From: Microbacterium sp. BH-3-3-3
GTDB taxonomy: Bacteria > Actinomycetota > Actinomycetes > Actinomycetales > Microbacteriaceae
Assembly (NCBI RefSeq): GCF_007679045.1
Contig: NZ_VEFS01000001.1
Span: 429,520-493,519 of the forward strand
Reading direction: 5' to 3'
DNA: 64,000 nt
The stretch's first letter is position 1. Every line of letters begins with the position of its first letter. This document shows, in pieces, positions 44,926-55,865 of this stretch. The position numbers were made by a program, and so were the translations under genes. Under the pieces are notes generated by a model. That model searched no databases and was not told the origin of the DNA. It saw only the letters and a program-made list of their open reading frames with translations.

Positions 44926-47570
44926 GTCACCCCCGCGTGATCGGTTCGCAGGCCACCCTGCCCCCGGCCGGTCTCCCCGGTCTCGATCCCGCCCTCTCAC
45001 GGCTCGTGAGCGTCGACGGAGTGCTCGCCGATGCGGGTGAGACCCGGCTCTGGCACGTGCTCGACACCGGCGACGCCCTCGCCGAACGCGGCGTCGAGCC
45101 GCGCGGCACGATCGTCGCGGTGCACGGAAATCCCACGTGGTCGTACCTGTGGCGCGCTCTCGTGAACGCCTCTCTCGCCCGTGCCGACGCGGGGGCGACG
45201 CCCTGGCGCGTCGTCGCCGTCGACCAGCTCGAGATGGGCTTCTCGGAGCGCACACCGCTGCGCCGCACCCTCGCCCAGCGCATCGCCGATCTCGACGCGC
45301 TCGTGACGGAGCTCGGCATCCGGGGTCCGATCGTCACGATCGGTCACGACTGGGGCGGGCCCGTCTCGCTCGGGTGGGCCGTCGAGAACCGCGACCGCCT
45401 CGCGGCCGTCATCGCCCTGAACACCGCCGTGCATCACCCCGATGGGGCCGAGCTGCCCTTCGCGCTGCGCGTAGCGACGGCCCGCGGCATGCTCGCCGCC
45501 GGCACGACCGGCACGACGGCGTTCCTCGACGTGACGCTGGCCCTCGCCGACCTCGACCCGGCCGTGCGCGCGGCCTTCCGCGCCCCCTACGCGACGATCG
45601 CCCGCCGCCGAGGCATCGGCGGGTTCGTCAGCGACATCCCCGCGACCCCCGCGCACGAGAGCACTCCCGCGCTGCACCGCATGTCGGCGGGCCTGCGCGA
45701 GCTTCAGGTGCCGGCGCTGCTGCTGCGCGGTCCGAAAGACCCGGTGTTCGGCGAGGATCACCTCGACGACCTCACCGAGCGTCTGCCCCACGCCGATGTG
45801 CACCGCTTCGAGGGTGCCGGACACCTGCTCGCCGAGGAGCGCCCCTACGCCGACGTCGTGCTCGACTGGCTCGACGAGAAGGTTCCGGATGCCGCGCCGG
45901 CAGCCCCCCGCACGCGCCGCGCCTCGTCGCGGAAGCGTCCGGCCCCCACCGGCCGCCTGTGGGATGCCCTCGACGCGCGCCGCGACGACGACGACACCGC
46001 CGTGATCGACATGACGACCGCGCGCGGCGACGGCCCTCTGAACGTGAGCTGGCGTCAGCTGTCCACGCGGGTCGACGAGCTCGCCGCGGGCCTCGACGCC
46101 TTCGGCGTCCGCGCCGGCGACCGCGTCTCGCTGCTCGTGCAGCCCGGCCCCACCCTCACGGCGGCGCTGTACGCGTGCCTGCGCATCGGGGCCGTGGTCG
46201 TCGTGGCCGACCGGGGTCTCGGCATCCGGGGCCTCTCCCGCGCCGTGCGCGGCGCGGTGCCCGACGTCGTCATCGGCGAGGCCGCCGGTCTCGCGGCCGC
46301 CCGTGCCCTCGGCTGGCCGGGGCGACGCATCTCTGCCGCCGCGCTTCCCGCGGCATCGTCGCGGGCGCTCGGGGTCGAGGCGAGCCTCTCCGACCTCGCT
46401 CGCGCCGGCCGGGGCCGCCCCCTGCCCGCGCCTCCCGCCGCCGATGCCGACGCCGCGGTGCTGTTCACCTCGGGGTCCACGGGGCCGGCCAAGGGCGTCG
46501 TGTACACGCACGCGCAGCTCTCTGCCCTCCGCGACACCCTCGCCGTACACTTCGGCGTCACGGCCGACACGGGGCTGGTCACCGGCTTCGCCCCGTTCGC
46601 TCTGCTGGGCCCCGCCCTCGGCACGCGCTCGGCGACGCCCGACATGGACGTCTCGGCCCCGCGCACCCTCACCGCCGCAGCCGTCGCCGCCGCCGTGCGC
46701 GCCTCCGACGCGCGGATCGTGTTCCTCTCCCCCGCCGCGGTGGCCAACGTCGTCGCGACCGCCGGAGGGCTGACGGATGCCGACCGGGCCGCGCTCTCGC
46801 GCGTCGAGACGTTCCTCTCCACCGGCGCGCCCGTGGGCGTCGACCTGCTGCGCCGCGCGCAGGCCCTCATGCCGAACGCGGTCGCGCACACCCCCTACGG
46901 CATGACCGAGTGCCTGCTCGTCGCCGACGTGACCCTGCCCGAGATCGAGGCCGCCGCGGGAGACCGCGGTGTGTGCGTGGGTCGTCCGCTCGGCACCGGC
47001 GAGGTGCGCATCGCCCCTCTCGACGAGCTCGGCCGTTCGTCCGACGACACGACGACCGAACCGCGGGTCACCGGCGAGATCGTCATCTCGGCACCGCATC
47101 TCAAGCGCGGCTACTTCCGCCTGCACCTCACCGACCGCGAGGCCCGCCGCGGGCTCGGCGAGCGGTGGCACCGCACAGGCGATGTCGGACACCTCGACGC
47201 CGAGGGGCGGCTGTGGGTCGAGGGCCGTCTCCCCCACGTCATCACCACCGCCGAGGGTCCCGTGACCCCGGTGGGCATCGAGCAAGACGCCGAGACCGTT
47301 CCGGCCGTGCAGCGCGCGGCGGCGGTCGGGGTCGGCCCCGCGGGCCGACAGGTCGTCGTCGCGGTCGTCGAGACGGGGGCCCGTCGCCCGGGCCTGGCCT
47401 CGCCCGAGCTCACCGAGGCCGTGCGCGCGGCCACCGCGCAGCGCCTCGCGGCGGTGCTCGTGGTGCCGACGCTGCCGACCGACATCCGGCACAACTCCAA
47501 GATCGACCGCACGCGCGTGTCGGCGTGGGCCGAGCGCGTGCTCGCGGGCGAGAAGCCGAGCGCACCGTGA
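44922..47570 (+). CDS. oleBC: OleBC fusion: beta-lactone decarboxylase plus beta-lactone synthetase
   Basis: An 882-residue two-domain enzyme. Residues 1-315 are an alpha/beta hydrolase related to haloalkane dehalogenases, with the nucleophile D143 in IVTIGHDWGGPVSL, AVHGNPTWSYLW before it, and the base histidine in FEGAGHLLAEERP; this is the OleB half. A basic linker (RRASSRKRPAPTGR) leads to an AMP-binding domain (about 340-880) with VLFTSGSTGPAKGVVYTHAQ near residue 512 and YGMTECLLVADV; this is OleC, which makes a beta-lactone that OleB decarboxylates to a cis-olefin. Such fusions are known in actinobacterial ole clusters. Start and stop overlap the neighbours. Confidence 0.92.
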   Translation: MSHPRVIGSQATLPPAGLPGLDPALSRLVSVDGVLADAGETRLWHVLDTGDALAERGVEPRGTIVAVHGNPTWSYLWRALVNASLARADAGATPWRVVAVDQLEMGFSERTPLRRTLAQRIADLDALVTELGIRGPIVTIGHDWGGPVSLGWAVENRDRLAAVIALNTAVHHPDGAELPFALRVATARGMLAAGTTGTTAFLDVTLALADLDPAVRAAFRAPYATIARRRGIGGFVSDIPATPAHESTPALHRMSAGLRELQVPALLLRGPKDPVFGEDHLDDLTERLPHADVHRFEGAGHLLAEERPYADVVLDWLDEKVPDAAPAAPRTRRASSRKRPAPTGRLWDALDARRDDDDTAVIDMTTARGDGPLNVSWRQLSTRVDELAAGLDAFGVRAGDRVSLLVQPGPTLTAALYACLRIGAVVVVADRGLGIRGLSRAVRGAVPDVVIGEAAGLAAARALGWPGRRISAAALPAASSRALGVEASLSDLARAGRGRPLPAPPAADADAAVLFTSGSTGPAKGVVYTHAQLSALRDTLAVHFGVTADTGLVTGFAPFALLGPALGTRSATPDMDVSAPRTLTAAAVAAAVRASDARIVFLSPAAVANVVATAGGLTDADRAALSRVETFLSTGAPVGVDLLRRAQALMPNAVAHTPYGMTECLLVADVTLPEIEAAAGDRGVCVGRPLGTGEVRIAPLDELGRSSDDTTTEPRVTGEIVISAPHLKRGYFRLHLTDREARRGLGERWHRTGDVGHLDAEGRLWVEGRLPHVITTAEGPVTPVGIEQDAETVPAVQRAAAVGVGPAGRQVVVAVVETGARRPGLASPELTEAVRAATAQRLAAVLVVPTLPTDIRHNSKIDRTRVSAWAERVLAGEKPSAP

Positions 47571-48526
47571 AGGTGCTCGCGACCGGGGCATCCGGGTTCC
47601 TCGGCCGCGCCGTCGTCCACGCCCTGCACGACGCCGGCCACGACGTGCGCACCCTGCAGCGCCGCCCCTCGGGTGTCGACGGAGCCGACGACCGCCTGGG
47701 TTCGGTGACGGATCCGGATGCCGTGGCATCCGCCCTCGAGGGGATCGACGGGATCGTGCACCTGGCGGCGAAGGTCTCCCTCGCGGGAGACCCGGCGCAG
47801 TTCCGCGCCGTGAACGTCGAGGGCACGCGCACACTTCTCGACGCCGCGGCCGCGGCCGGGGTCACCCGCATCGTGCACGTGTCGTCGCCCTCGGTCGCTC
47901 ACGCCGGTCACGCCCTCGCCGGTGTCGGCGCCGAGCCCGCCGATCCGCAGGCCGCGCATGGCGAGTACGCCCGCACCAAGGCCGAGGCCGAGCTGCTGGC
48001 CCTCTCCCGTGCCGGGGGCGACACCGCCCTCGTCGCCATCCGCCCGCACCTCGTGTGGGGACCGGGCGACACGCAGCTCATCGCCCGCGTCGTCGCGCGC
48101 GCCCGCCGGGGCACGCTGCCGCTGCTCGACGGCGGCACGGCGCTCATCGACTCCACGTACGTCGACAACGCGGCATCCGGGATCGTCGCCGCCCTCCACC
48201 GCGTCGACGAGGTCAGCGGCCGCGCCTACGTGCTGACCAACGGCGAACCGCGGCCGGTCGGCGACCTGCTGGCGGGCATCTGCCGCGCCTCGGGCGTCAC
48301 GCCCCCGCGGTTCAGCGTGCCCGCGGGCCTCGCCAAGGCCGCAGGCTCCCTCATCGAGCGCGTGTGGGCCGTACGCCCGGGTGAGGACGAGCCGCCCATG
48401 ACGCGCTTCCTCGCCGAGCAGCTGTCGACCGCGCACTGGTTCGACCAGACCGAGATCCGCCGCGACCTGCGGTGGACGCCCGCGGTCTCGCTCGACGAGG
48501 GCCTGCGCCGCCTCGCGCGCGCCTGA
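47567..48526 (+). CDS. oleD: OleD-type NAD(P)H-dependent 2-alkyl-3-oxoalkanoate reductase
   Basis: A 319-residue extended short-chain dehydrogenase that reduces the OleA product to a beta-hydroxy acid. The cofactor motif is KVLATGASGFLGRAVVHAL (GxSGFLG, G7-G13), and the catalytic Tyr and Lys are in GEYARTKAEAE (YxxxK). VHLAAKVSLAGD and IRPHLVWGPGDTQ are typical. The GTG overlaps the oleBC stop. It completes an oleA-oleBC-oleD set, so all four activities are present. Without the operon context it could only be called an epimerase-like reductase. Confidence 0.9.
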   Translation: MKVLATGASGFLGRAVVHALHDAGHDVRTLQRRPSGVDGADDRLGSVTDPDAVASALEGIDGIVHLAAKVSLAGDPAQFRAVNVEGTRTLLDAAAAAGVTRIVHVSSPSVAHAGHALAGVGAEPADPQAAHGEYARTKAEAELLALSRAGGDTALVAIRPHLVWGPGDTQLIARVVARARRGTLPLLDGGTALIDSTYVDNAASGIVAALHRVDEVSGRAYVLTNGEPRPVGDLLAGICRASGVTPPRFSVPAGLAKAAGSLIERVWAVRPGEDEPPMTRFLAEQLSTAHWFDQTEIRRDLRWTPAVSLDEGLRRLARA

Positions 48527-48555
48527 GCCGCGCGGCATCCGGTCCCCTCCTCAGT

Positions 48556-48732
48556 CCCCCGCGTCCCACTCCGCGCAGAGCATGTCCCGAAAAGGGCTGC
48601 CTGACGCCGGCTCAGACAGCCAGAAGTGGGACATGGTCTGCCCCGACCCCCGCGTCCCACTCCGCGCAGAGCATGTCCCGAAAAGGGCTGCCCGACCCCC
48701 GCCCAGACAGCCAGTAGTGGGACATGGTCTGC
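48556..48732. repeat. Two tandem 86-bp structured repeats with nested inverted repeats
   Basis: Copies at 48556-48641 and 48647-48732 (period 91 bp) are nearly identical except in the middle. Within each copy GTCCCACT near the left end is inverted as AGTGGGAC near the right. GCAGAGCATGTCCC pairs with GGGACATGGTCTGC at 13 of 14 positions. In copy 1, GGCTGCCTGA pairs with TCAGACAGCC at 9 of 10 positions. They lie between the oleD stop and the katG terminator and could end transcription, but their layered symmetry looks like a REP/MITE-like element. Confidence 0.8.
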
Positions 48733-48756
48733 TCGCAACGCGGCGCTCTCCACGCG

Positions 48757-48793
48757 CCGGAAGGCCCGCCCCACGAGGGGACGGGCCTTCCGG
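48757..48793 (-). terminator. Terminator of katG
   Basis: CCGGAAGGCCCGCCCC pairs with GGGGACGGGCCTTCCGG with one bulged A. It ends 10 nt from the katG stop, with a CGGATGCCG copy at its edge. Confidence 0.85.
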
Positions 48794-48803
48794 ATGCCGC
48801 GGC

Positions 48804-51527
<2,724 letters not shown>

Positions 51528-51531
51528 CTAG

Positions 51532-51548
51532 TTTTGAGTGAATCAAAA
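51532..51548. promoter_or_regulatory. Probable FurA box
   Basis: TTTTGA and TCAAAA form a perfect inverted repeat around five bases, 18-34 bp upstream of the furA start. The AT-richness stands out sharply from the surroundings and fits known FurA/PerR-type operators. Confidence 0.65.
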
Positions 51549-51610
51549 ATGACACGCCGGGGAACGGTCGGGAACGCGGGGCGATGGATCACCCGAGAGA
51601 TCGGATGCCG

Positions 51611-52606
51611 TCAGCCCGCGGTGAGCGTGGGAGTCCCGGCCTCGTACTCCGTGAGGTCGCCGGTCTCGCCCGCTCGCGCCGCGCGACGCCCGACCCACAG
51701 CATGTAGAAGAGGAACACCCCGAGGACCGCGGCCCCGATGGCGATCTTGATCTGCCAGGGCCACTCGCGCGGGGTCACGAAGCCCTCGACGACACCCGAG
51801 AGGGCGAGGGCGAACACGAGCCCGACCGCGATCGTGGCCAGCGAGCGCCCGGCGGCAGCGAGTGCCTCGCCCCGCGTGCGCCGGCCCGGCGCGACCCACG
51901 CCCAGAAGATCTGCAGGCCCGCCGCCCCCGCGACGAAGATCGCGGTGAGCTCGAGCAGACCGTGCGGGAGGATGAACTGGAAGAACACGTCGGCCCGGTC
52001 GAAGGCGATCATGATGGCGGCCGACTGCCCCACGTTGACGGCGTTCTGCATGATGACCATCGCCGGCCAGATGCCGGTGACGCCGAACAGCACGCACTGC
52101 GCCGCGATCCACGCGTTGTTCGTCCAGACGGTGCCGGCGAAGATCGCGTTCGGGTTCTCGCGGTAATAGCTCACGAACTGCTCGTCGGCGTAGTTCTGCA
52201 GTTGGCTCTCGGCGCCGAGCGAGGCGACGGCGGCGGGATTGCCCGAGATCCACAGCGCCATGAGGGTCGCCACGATCACGAAGAAGACCGCCACCCCGAG
52301 CGTCGTCCAGCGCACGCGGTACAGCGCGGCCGGAAGCTGCAGCACGAAGAAACGCGGCAGCTGCTTCAGCACGTTCTCGCGAACCCCGGTGAGTCGCAGG
52401 CGCGTGCGGGCGAGCAGCACCGAGACGTAGTCGCCCTCGGGCGTGCGACCGGCGGAGGTCTTGATGTCGGCGAGATCGGCGGATGCCGCGCGGTAGCGCG
52501 TCACGAGCTCGTCGACCTCGGCCCCGCGCAGACGCCGGCGACGGCCCAGTTCGTCGAGCCGCGCCCACTCGTCCCGCCGCGCGGCCGTGAGGGCGTCGAG
52601 GTCCAT
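51611..52606 (-). CDS. SpoIIM-family (stage II sporulation protein M-like) membrane protein
   Basis: A 331-residue protein with a charged helical N-terminus (DLDALTAARRDEWARLDELG; RLRGAEVDELVTRYRAASAD) and about six membrane helices. The DUF95/SpoIIM signature is visible in NNAWIAAQCVLFGVTGIWPA and FILPHGLLELTAIFVAGAAG. In non-sporulating actinobacteria these proteins accompany RDD and DUF58/MoxR genes; their role is unknown. The ATG at 52606 starts MDLDALTAARR; an in-frame ATG at 52624 would overlap the divergent RDD start. No ribosome site is clear, suggesting a leaderless mRNA. Confidence 0.85.
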   Translation of the reverse strand: MDLDALTAARRDEWARLDELGRRRRLRGAEVDELVTRYRAASADLADIKTSAGRTPEGDYVSVLLARTRLRLTGVRENVLKQLPRFFVLQLPAALYRVRWTTLGVAVFFVIVATLMALWISGNPAAVASLGAESQLQNYADEQFVSYYRENPNAIFAGTVWTNNAWIAAQCVLFGVTGIWPAMVIMQNAVNVGQSAAIMIAFDRADVFFQFILPHGLLELTAIFVAGAAGLQIFWAWVAPGRRTRGEALAAAGRSLATIAVGLVFALALSGVVEGFVTPREWPWQIKIAIGAAVLGVFLFYMLWVGRRAARAGETGDLTEYEAGTPTLTAG

Positions 52607-52622
52607 GTGGTCAACTGTACGC

Positions 52623-53453
52623 ATGGCTTCGTCGTCGACCCCCGTTCCCGCGGTCGCTCTCGTGCACGAGAGCGCCGAGGAGACGTTGACGGGCGAGGCC
52701 GTCGCGCTCGACGTGCAGCCGATCGGCTTCTTCCTGCGCGCGGTCGGATGCCTCATCGACTTCGTCGTCGGCGTCGTGGTGCTCATCGGCGGGGCCATCC
52801 TGCTCACGGCGCTGGTGACCAACGGGGCGCTGCCCGAGTCGGCGATCGGCATCGGCGTCATCTCGCTGTTCGTTCTCGTGATGGTCGCCATCCCGACCGT
52901 GGTCGAGACCCTCTCCCGCGGCCGCAGTCTCGGCCGGCTCGCGGTGGGGGCGCGCATCGTGCGCACCGACGGCGGGGCCGCGGGCTTCCGTCAGGCCCTC
53001 ATCCGCGCGCTCACCGGCGTGCTCGAGATCTGGTTCACCTTCGGCGCGGTCGCCGCCGCGGTGGGCATATTCACCCCGCGCGCGCAGCGCCTGGGCGATC
53101 TGCTGGCCGGCACCGCGAGCGAGCGCACGCGCACGCGTCGCCTGCCCCCGCCCGCTCCCGGGTTGCCCCCGGGTATGGAGGCGTGGGCGGCCGTCGCCGA
53201 CGTCTCACGCCTGCCCGACCGGCTCGCCGCGCGCCTGGCGCAGTTCGTGCGGGGTGCCGACGCCCTCGAGCCCGCCGCACGGGCGCGCGTCGCCGCGTCG
53301 CTGGCCGAGTCCGTGCGCCCGTACGTCTCGCCCGTCCCCCCGGTGGATGCCGAGATGCTCGTGCGGGCGGTGTCGTCGGTGCGCCGCGACCGGGAGTACC
53401 GCGCCCTGCTGCTCGAGAACGAGCGGGCCGCGGCCCTCACCGAGAAGGCGTGA
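52623..53453 (+). CDS. RDD-family membrane protein
   Basis: A 276-residue protein with an RDD domain: three membrane helices between about residues 35 and 150, the first preceded by QPIGFFLRAVGCLIDFVVG and the domain ending in FTPRAQRLGDLLAGT. The long C-terminal part is soluble and helical (LPDRLAARLAQFVRGADALE; VSSVRRDREYRALLLENERA). It diverges from the SpoIIM-like gene with only 16 bp between start codons. Function unknown; the pairing is conserved in actinobacteria. Confidence 0.88.
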   Translation: MASSSTPVPAVALVHESAEETLTGEAVALDVQPIGFFLRAVGCLIDFVVGVVVLIGGAILLTALVTNGALPESAIGIGVISLFVLVMVAIPTVVETLSRGRSLGRLAVGARIVRTDGGAAGFRQALIRALTGVLEIWFTFGAVAAAVGIFTPRAQRLGDLLAGTASERTRTRRLPPPAPGLPPGMEAWAAVADVSRLPDRLAARLAQFVRGADALEPAARARVAASLAESVRPYVSPVPPVDAEMLVRAVSSVRRDREYRALLLENERAAALTEKA

Positions 53454-53473
53454 CCGCGTAAGTCGGCGGTGAT

Positions 53474-53492
53474 CGTCGCCGCGGCGGCGACG
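53474..53492. terminator. Possible terminator after the RDD gene
   Basis: CGTCGCC pairs with GGCGACG over a 5-nt loop between the convergent RDD and DUF3499 genes. The stem is short, so the call is weak. Confidence 0.4.
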
Positions 53493-53524
53493 CGTGTGTC
53501 ACGCCCGGGAGGGCGGGCAGCCGC

Positions 53525-53731
53525 TCAGGCGCGCAGCGTCTCGTGCCGCACGACGACCCAGCCCTTGGGAACGGAGAGGCGGTCGGCGTGGATCGCGCAC
53601 AGGTCGTGGGCGTGCGGATCGCCGGCGGGGCCCAGCGGGCCGAGGGCCGCCATCTGGTCGCCGTAGTCGTAGGTGAGGGTGCTCATCGCCTCGCGGGCGC
53701 ATCCCACCTTCGAGCAGAGTCTGTCGCGCAT
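53525..53731 (-). CDS. DUF3499 zinc-knuckle-like protein (Rv3258c family)
   Basis: A 68-residue protein. Conserved Cys at positions 6 and 11 (RLCSKVGCAREA) and a His/Cys cluster (HAHDLCAIHADRL) suggest a small metal-binding domain. The family is restricted to actinobacteria, has no known function, and usually lies directly beside the Rv3259-like zincin. Here a MarR gene and an oxidoreductase gene come between the two. The first ATG matches the family start. Confidence 0.88.
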   Translation of the reverse strand: MRDRLCSKVGCAREAMSTLTYDYGDQMAALGPLGPAGDPHAHDLCAIHADRLSVPKGWVVVRHETLRA

Positions 53732-53795
53732 CGCGGTCAGCCTAGCCACCCCCTCCGACACCGCGACGACGCCGCGCCGCGCATCGCCCGGCGCG

Positions 53796-54293
53796 TCATG
53801 CCTTGCGTCGACGCGGGGCGGCGGAGCGCGGCGGATCCGCCCGCAGGTGATCGGCGGCGCGCTGCAGGATCCGCCCCAGGTCGACGATGTCGGCGTCGGT
53901 GAGCGACGAGAACAGCAGGCGGTGCAACGCATCGATGTGGCCGGGGAAGACGGCGCCGAGCACGTCGCGCCCCGCCGAGGTGAGGGCGACCACCACGCTG
54001 CGCTCGTCGTCGGGTGACGGCGCCCTCGTCACCAGCCCCCGCCCCTCGAGTACCTGCGCCTGGTAGGTCAGTCCGCTGCGACTGTAGACGACGCGGTCGG
54101 CCAGATCCGTCATGCGCAGGCGCCCGTCGGGACTGTCGCCCAGGGTCGCCAGCAGCTGGAACTGCACGTAGCTCAGATCGCCGGCATCGCGGAGCTGCTT
54201 CTCGACCGCGTGCCGAAGCAGGCTGCTCACCTCGGTGAAGGCGAAGTACGCCTGGAGCTGCGTGGGGGTGACCTCCGCGGTGTTCCGTGTCAT
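53796..54293 (-). CDS. MarR-family transcription regulator
   Basis: A 165-residue winged-helix repressor. The DNA-binding segment reads DGRLRMTDLADRVVYSRSGL, followed by the wing RGLVTRAPSPDDERSVVVAL. Terminal helices form the dimer interface. It diverges from a quinone-oxidoreductase-like gene. Two near-identical 19-bp repeats between the genes are the likely operators, giving a self-regulated pair that responds to a phenolic or electrophilic compound. AGGAT precedes the ATG. Confidence 0.92.
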   Translation of the reverse strand: MTRNTAEVTPTQLQAYFAFTEVSSLLRHAVEKQLRDAGDLSYVQFQLLATLGDSPDGRLRMTDLADRVVYSRSGLTYQAQVLEGRGLVTRAPSPDDERSVVVALTSAGRDVLGAVFPGHIDALHRLLFSSLTDADIVDLGRILQRAADHLRADPPRSAAPRRRKA

Positions 54294-54307
54294 ATCGAGA
54301 TCCTATC

Positions 54308-54362
54308 TTGCTTCGAGTTCGTAGCAGTGTTAGCGTTCCGGTATTGCTTCGAATCCAAAGCA
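54308..54362. promoter_or_regulatory. Two MarR operator candidates in direct repeat
   Basis: TTGCTTCGAGTTCGTAGCA (54308-54326) and TTGCTTCGAATCCAAAGCA (54344-54362) share the first nine bases and the AGCA end. Each has TGCT...AGCA dyad symmetry. They start 36 bp apart and cover the divergent promoter region of the MarR gene and the oxidoreductase. Confidence 0.65.
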
Positions 54363-54380
54363 CTTACGAGAGGACACCCC

Positions 54381-55310
54381 ATGAAGGCCATGCGATTCCA
54401 CGAAGTGGGCGGACCCGACGTCCTGCGACTCGACGACGTCGAGCTGCCGGCCCCCGGCCCGGGGCAGGTGCGACTGAAGGTCGCGGCATCCGCGTTCAAC
54501 GCCGCCGACAACGGCATGCGTGCCGGGTTCCTCCCCATTCCCGTCGAGCTCCCCCACGTGCCCGGCTATGACGTGTCGGGCACGGTCGATGCGATCGGTG
54601 CCGGCGTCGACGACCTCGAGATCGGCCAGCCGGTGGTCGGGTTCCTCCCGATGCAGACCGACGGCGGCGCCGCGGAGTTCGTCGTGGCCCCGGCCGACGC
54701 CGTCACGGCTGCTCCCCGCGCCGTCGATCTCGTCGATGCAGCGGCCCTCCCTTCGGTGGCACTGACCGCGTGGCAGGCGCTGTTCGACGACGGCGGGCTC
54801 CGCGCCGGCCAGCGGCTGTTGATCGTGGGCGCCGGAGGAGCCGTCGGCGTCCACGCCGTGCGCCTCGCCCACCGCGCCGGGGCGCACGTCATCGCGACGG
54901 CGAGCCCGCGCAGCCTCGACGCCGTGCGTGCGGCGGGAGCCGACCAGATCGTCGACCGCACGCGCGCCTCACTGCTCGACTCCGTCGCCGAACCCGTCGA
55001 CGTGCTGCTGAACCTTGCCCCTCTCGACCCCGACGACTTCGCCGCCCTGGTCGCCCTCGTGCGCGACGGCGGGGTCGTGGTCAGCACCACGGCGTTCATG
55101 GCGACCCCGGGCGACGACCGCCGTGGCGTCGACGCCAAGACCGTCTTCGTCCGGGCCGACACCCCGCGGCTCGCCGAGATCGTCGCCCTCGTCGACGCGG
55201 GAGAGCTCACCGTCGAGGTCGACCGGCGCATCGACCTCGTCGACCTGCCCGCTCTGCACGCCGAGGCCATGGCGGGACGCATCGCCGGCAAGGTCGTCGT
55301 CGTCCCGTGA
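54381..55310 (+). CDS. Zinc-free NADP-dependent alcohol dehydrogenase, quinone oxidoreductase-like
   Basis: A 309-residue medium-chain dehydrogenase/reductase. The N-terminal GroES-like domain begins MKAMRFHEVGGPDVLRLDDV and contains LPHVPGYDVSGTVDAIGAGV. The Rossmann fold carries LLIVGAGGAVGVHAVRLAHRAG. The zinc ligands of alcohol dehydrogenases are missing, as in quinone oxidoreductases. GAGAGGA precedes the ATG. Divergence from a MarR gene suggests induction by a quinone, aldehyde or similar electrophile. The exact substrate is unknown. Confidence 0.9.
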   Translation: MKAMRFHEVGGPDVLRLDDVELPAPGPGQVRLKVAASAFNAADNGMRAGFLPIPVELPHVPGYDVSGTVDAIGAGVDDLEIGQPVVGFLPMQTDGGAAEFVVAPADAVTAAPRAVDLVDAAALPSVALTAWQALFDDGGLRAGQRLLIVGAGGAVGVHAVRLAHRAGAHVIATASPRSLDAVRAAGADQIVDRTRASLLDSVAEPVDVLLNLAPLDPDDFAALVALVRDGGVVVSTTAFMATPGDDRRGVDAKTVFVRADTPRLAEIVALVDAGELTVEVDRRIDLVDLPALHAEAMAGRIAGKVVVVP

Positions 55311-55347
55311 GTCGATCGCGGTCCGCCTCGGCGTCTCCCGCGCCGAT

Positions 55348-55394
55348 GCCGACCCGCGGGCCGTCCGGCGTCCGCCGGATGACCGCGGGTCGGC
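55348..55394 (+). terminator. Terminator after the oxidoreductase gene
   Basis: A 12-bp stem (GCCGACCCGCGG with CCGCGGGTCGGC) encloses a second 7-bp hairpin (TCCGGCG with CGCCGGA), giving a long nested structure 38 nt after the stop. Confidence 0.75.
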
Positions 55395-55415
55395 CCGCGA
55401 ACGTAGGATGAACGC

Positions 55416-55850
55416 ATGATGCGTCGTCGGTCCCGCGAAGCGCGACCCGTGGCCCGCCCCTCGCGTCACGGTCGGCACGGTCGCGAGAACCGCAGCCCGA
55501 TCGTGCGGCCGCCCCTCCCCCCGATCGACACCCGCGTCGAGCGCTTCGACGTCGCCGTCGGCGCGGCGGCCGAGTTCCTGCGCTCCGCATGGTCCGATCT
55601 GCGCGAGGTGTCGTTCGAGATCGGCATCATGCCACCCGCGGCAGCCGACGGCATCCCGCGCTGGACGGTGCTGCGCGACGAGAAGCGCATCATCCTCTAC
55701 CGCGTGCCGATCGAGCGGCTCGGTCACCCGCACCACGACGACGACCTGCACCGCCGCATGATGATCGAGGGCGCCGTGTTCCGCGCCGCCGCCGAGTACC
55801 TCGACCGCGACCCGTGGGACCTCGGTCCCGAGCGGTTCCGCTTCTTCTGA
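55416..55850 (+). CDS. Rv3259-like zincin-fold protein, probably without the metalloprotease motif
   Basis: A 144-residue protein of the group annotated as metallopeptidase family (PF06262-related). The first 35 residues are basic and probably disordered. The core includes VERFDVAVGAAAEFLRSAWS, RIILYRVPIERLG and the helix MMIEGAVFRAAAEYLDRDPW. In that helix, where the family has an HE pair, the sequence reads IE, so zinc hydrolase activity is doubtful. TAGGAT lies upstream of the ATG; a second ATG follows at once. Confidence 0.82.
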   Translation: MMRRRSREARPVARPSRHGRHGRENRSPIVRPPLPPIDTRVERFDVAVGAAAEFLRSAWSDLREVSFEIGIMPPAAADGIPRWTVLRDEKRIILYRVPIERLGHPHHDDDLHRRMMIEGAVFRAAAEYLDRDPWDLGPERFRFF

Positions 55851-55865
55851 GCCCGACCCGCGCGG

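Noticed and set aside
48556-48732. Tandem repeats as a CRISPR array
   Set aside because: Only two long units, with internal symmetry and no spacer-repeat pattern or cas genes.
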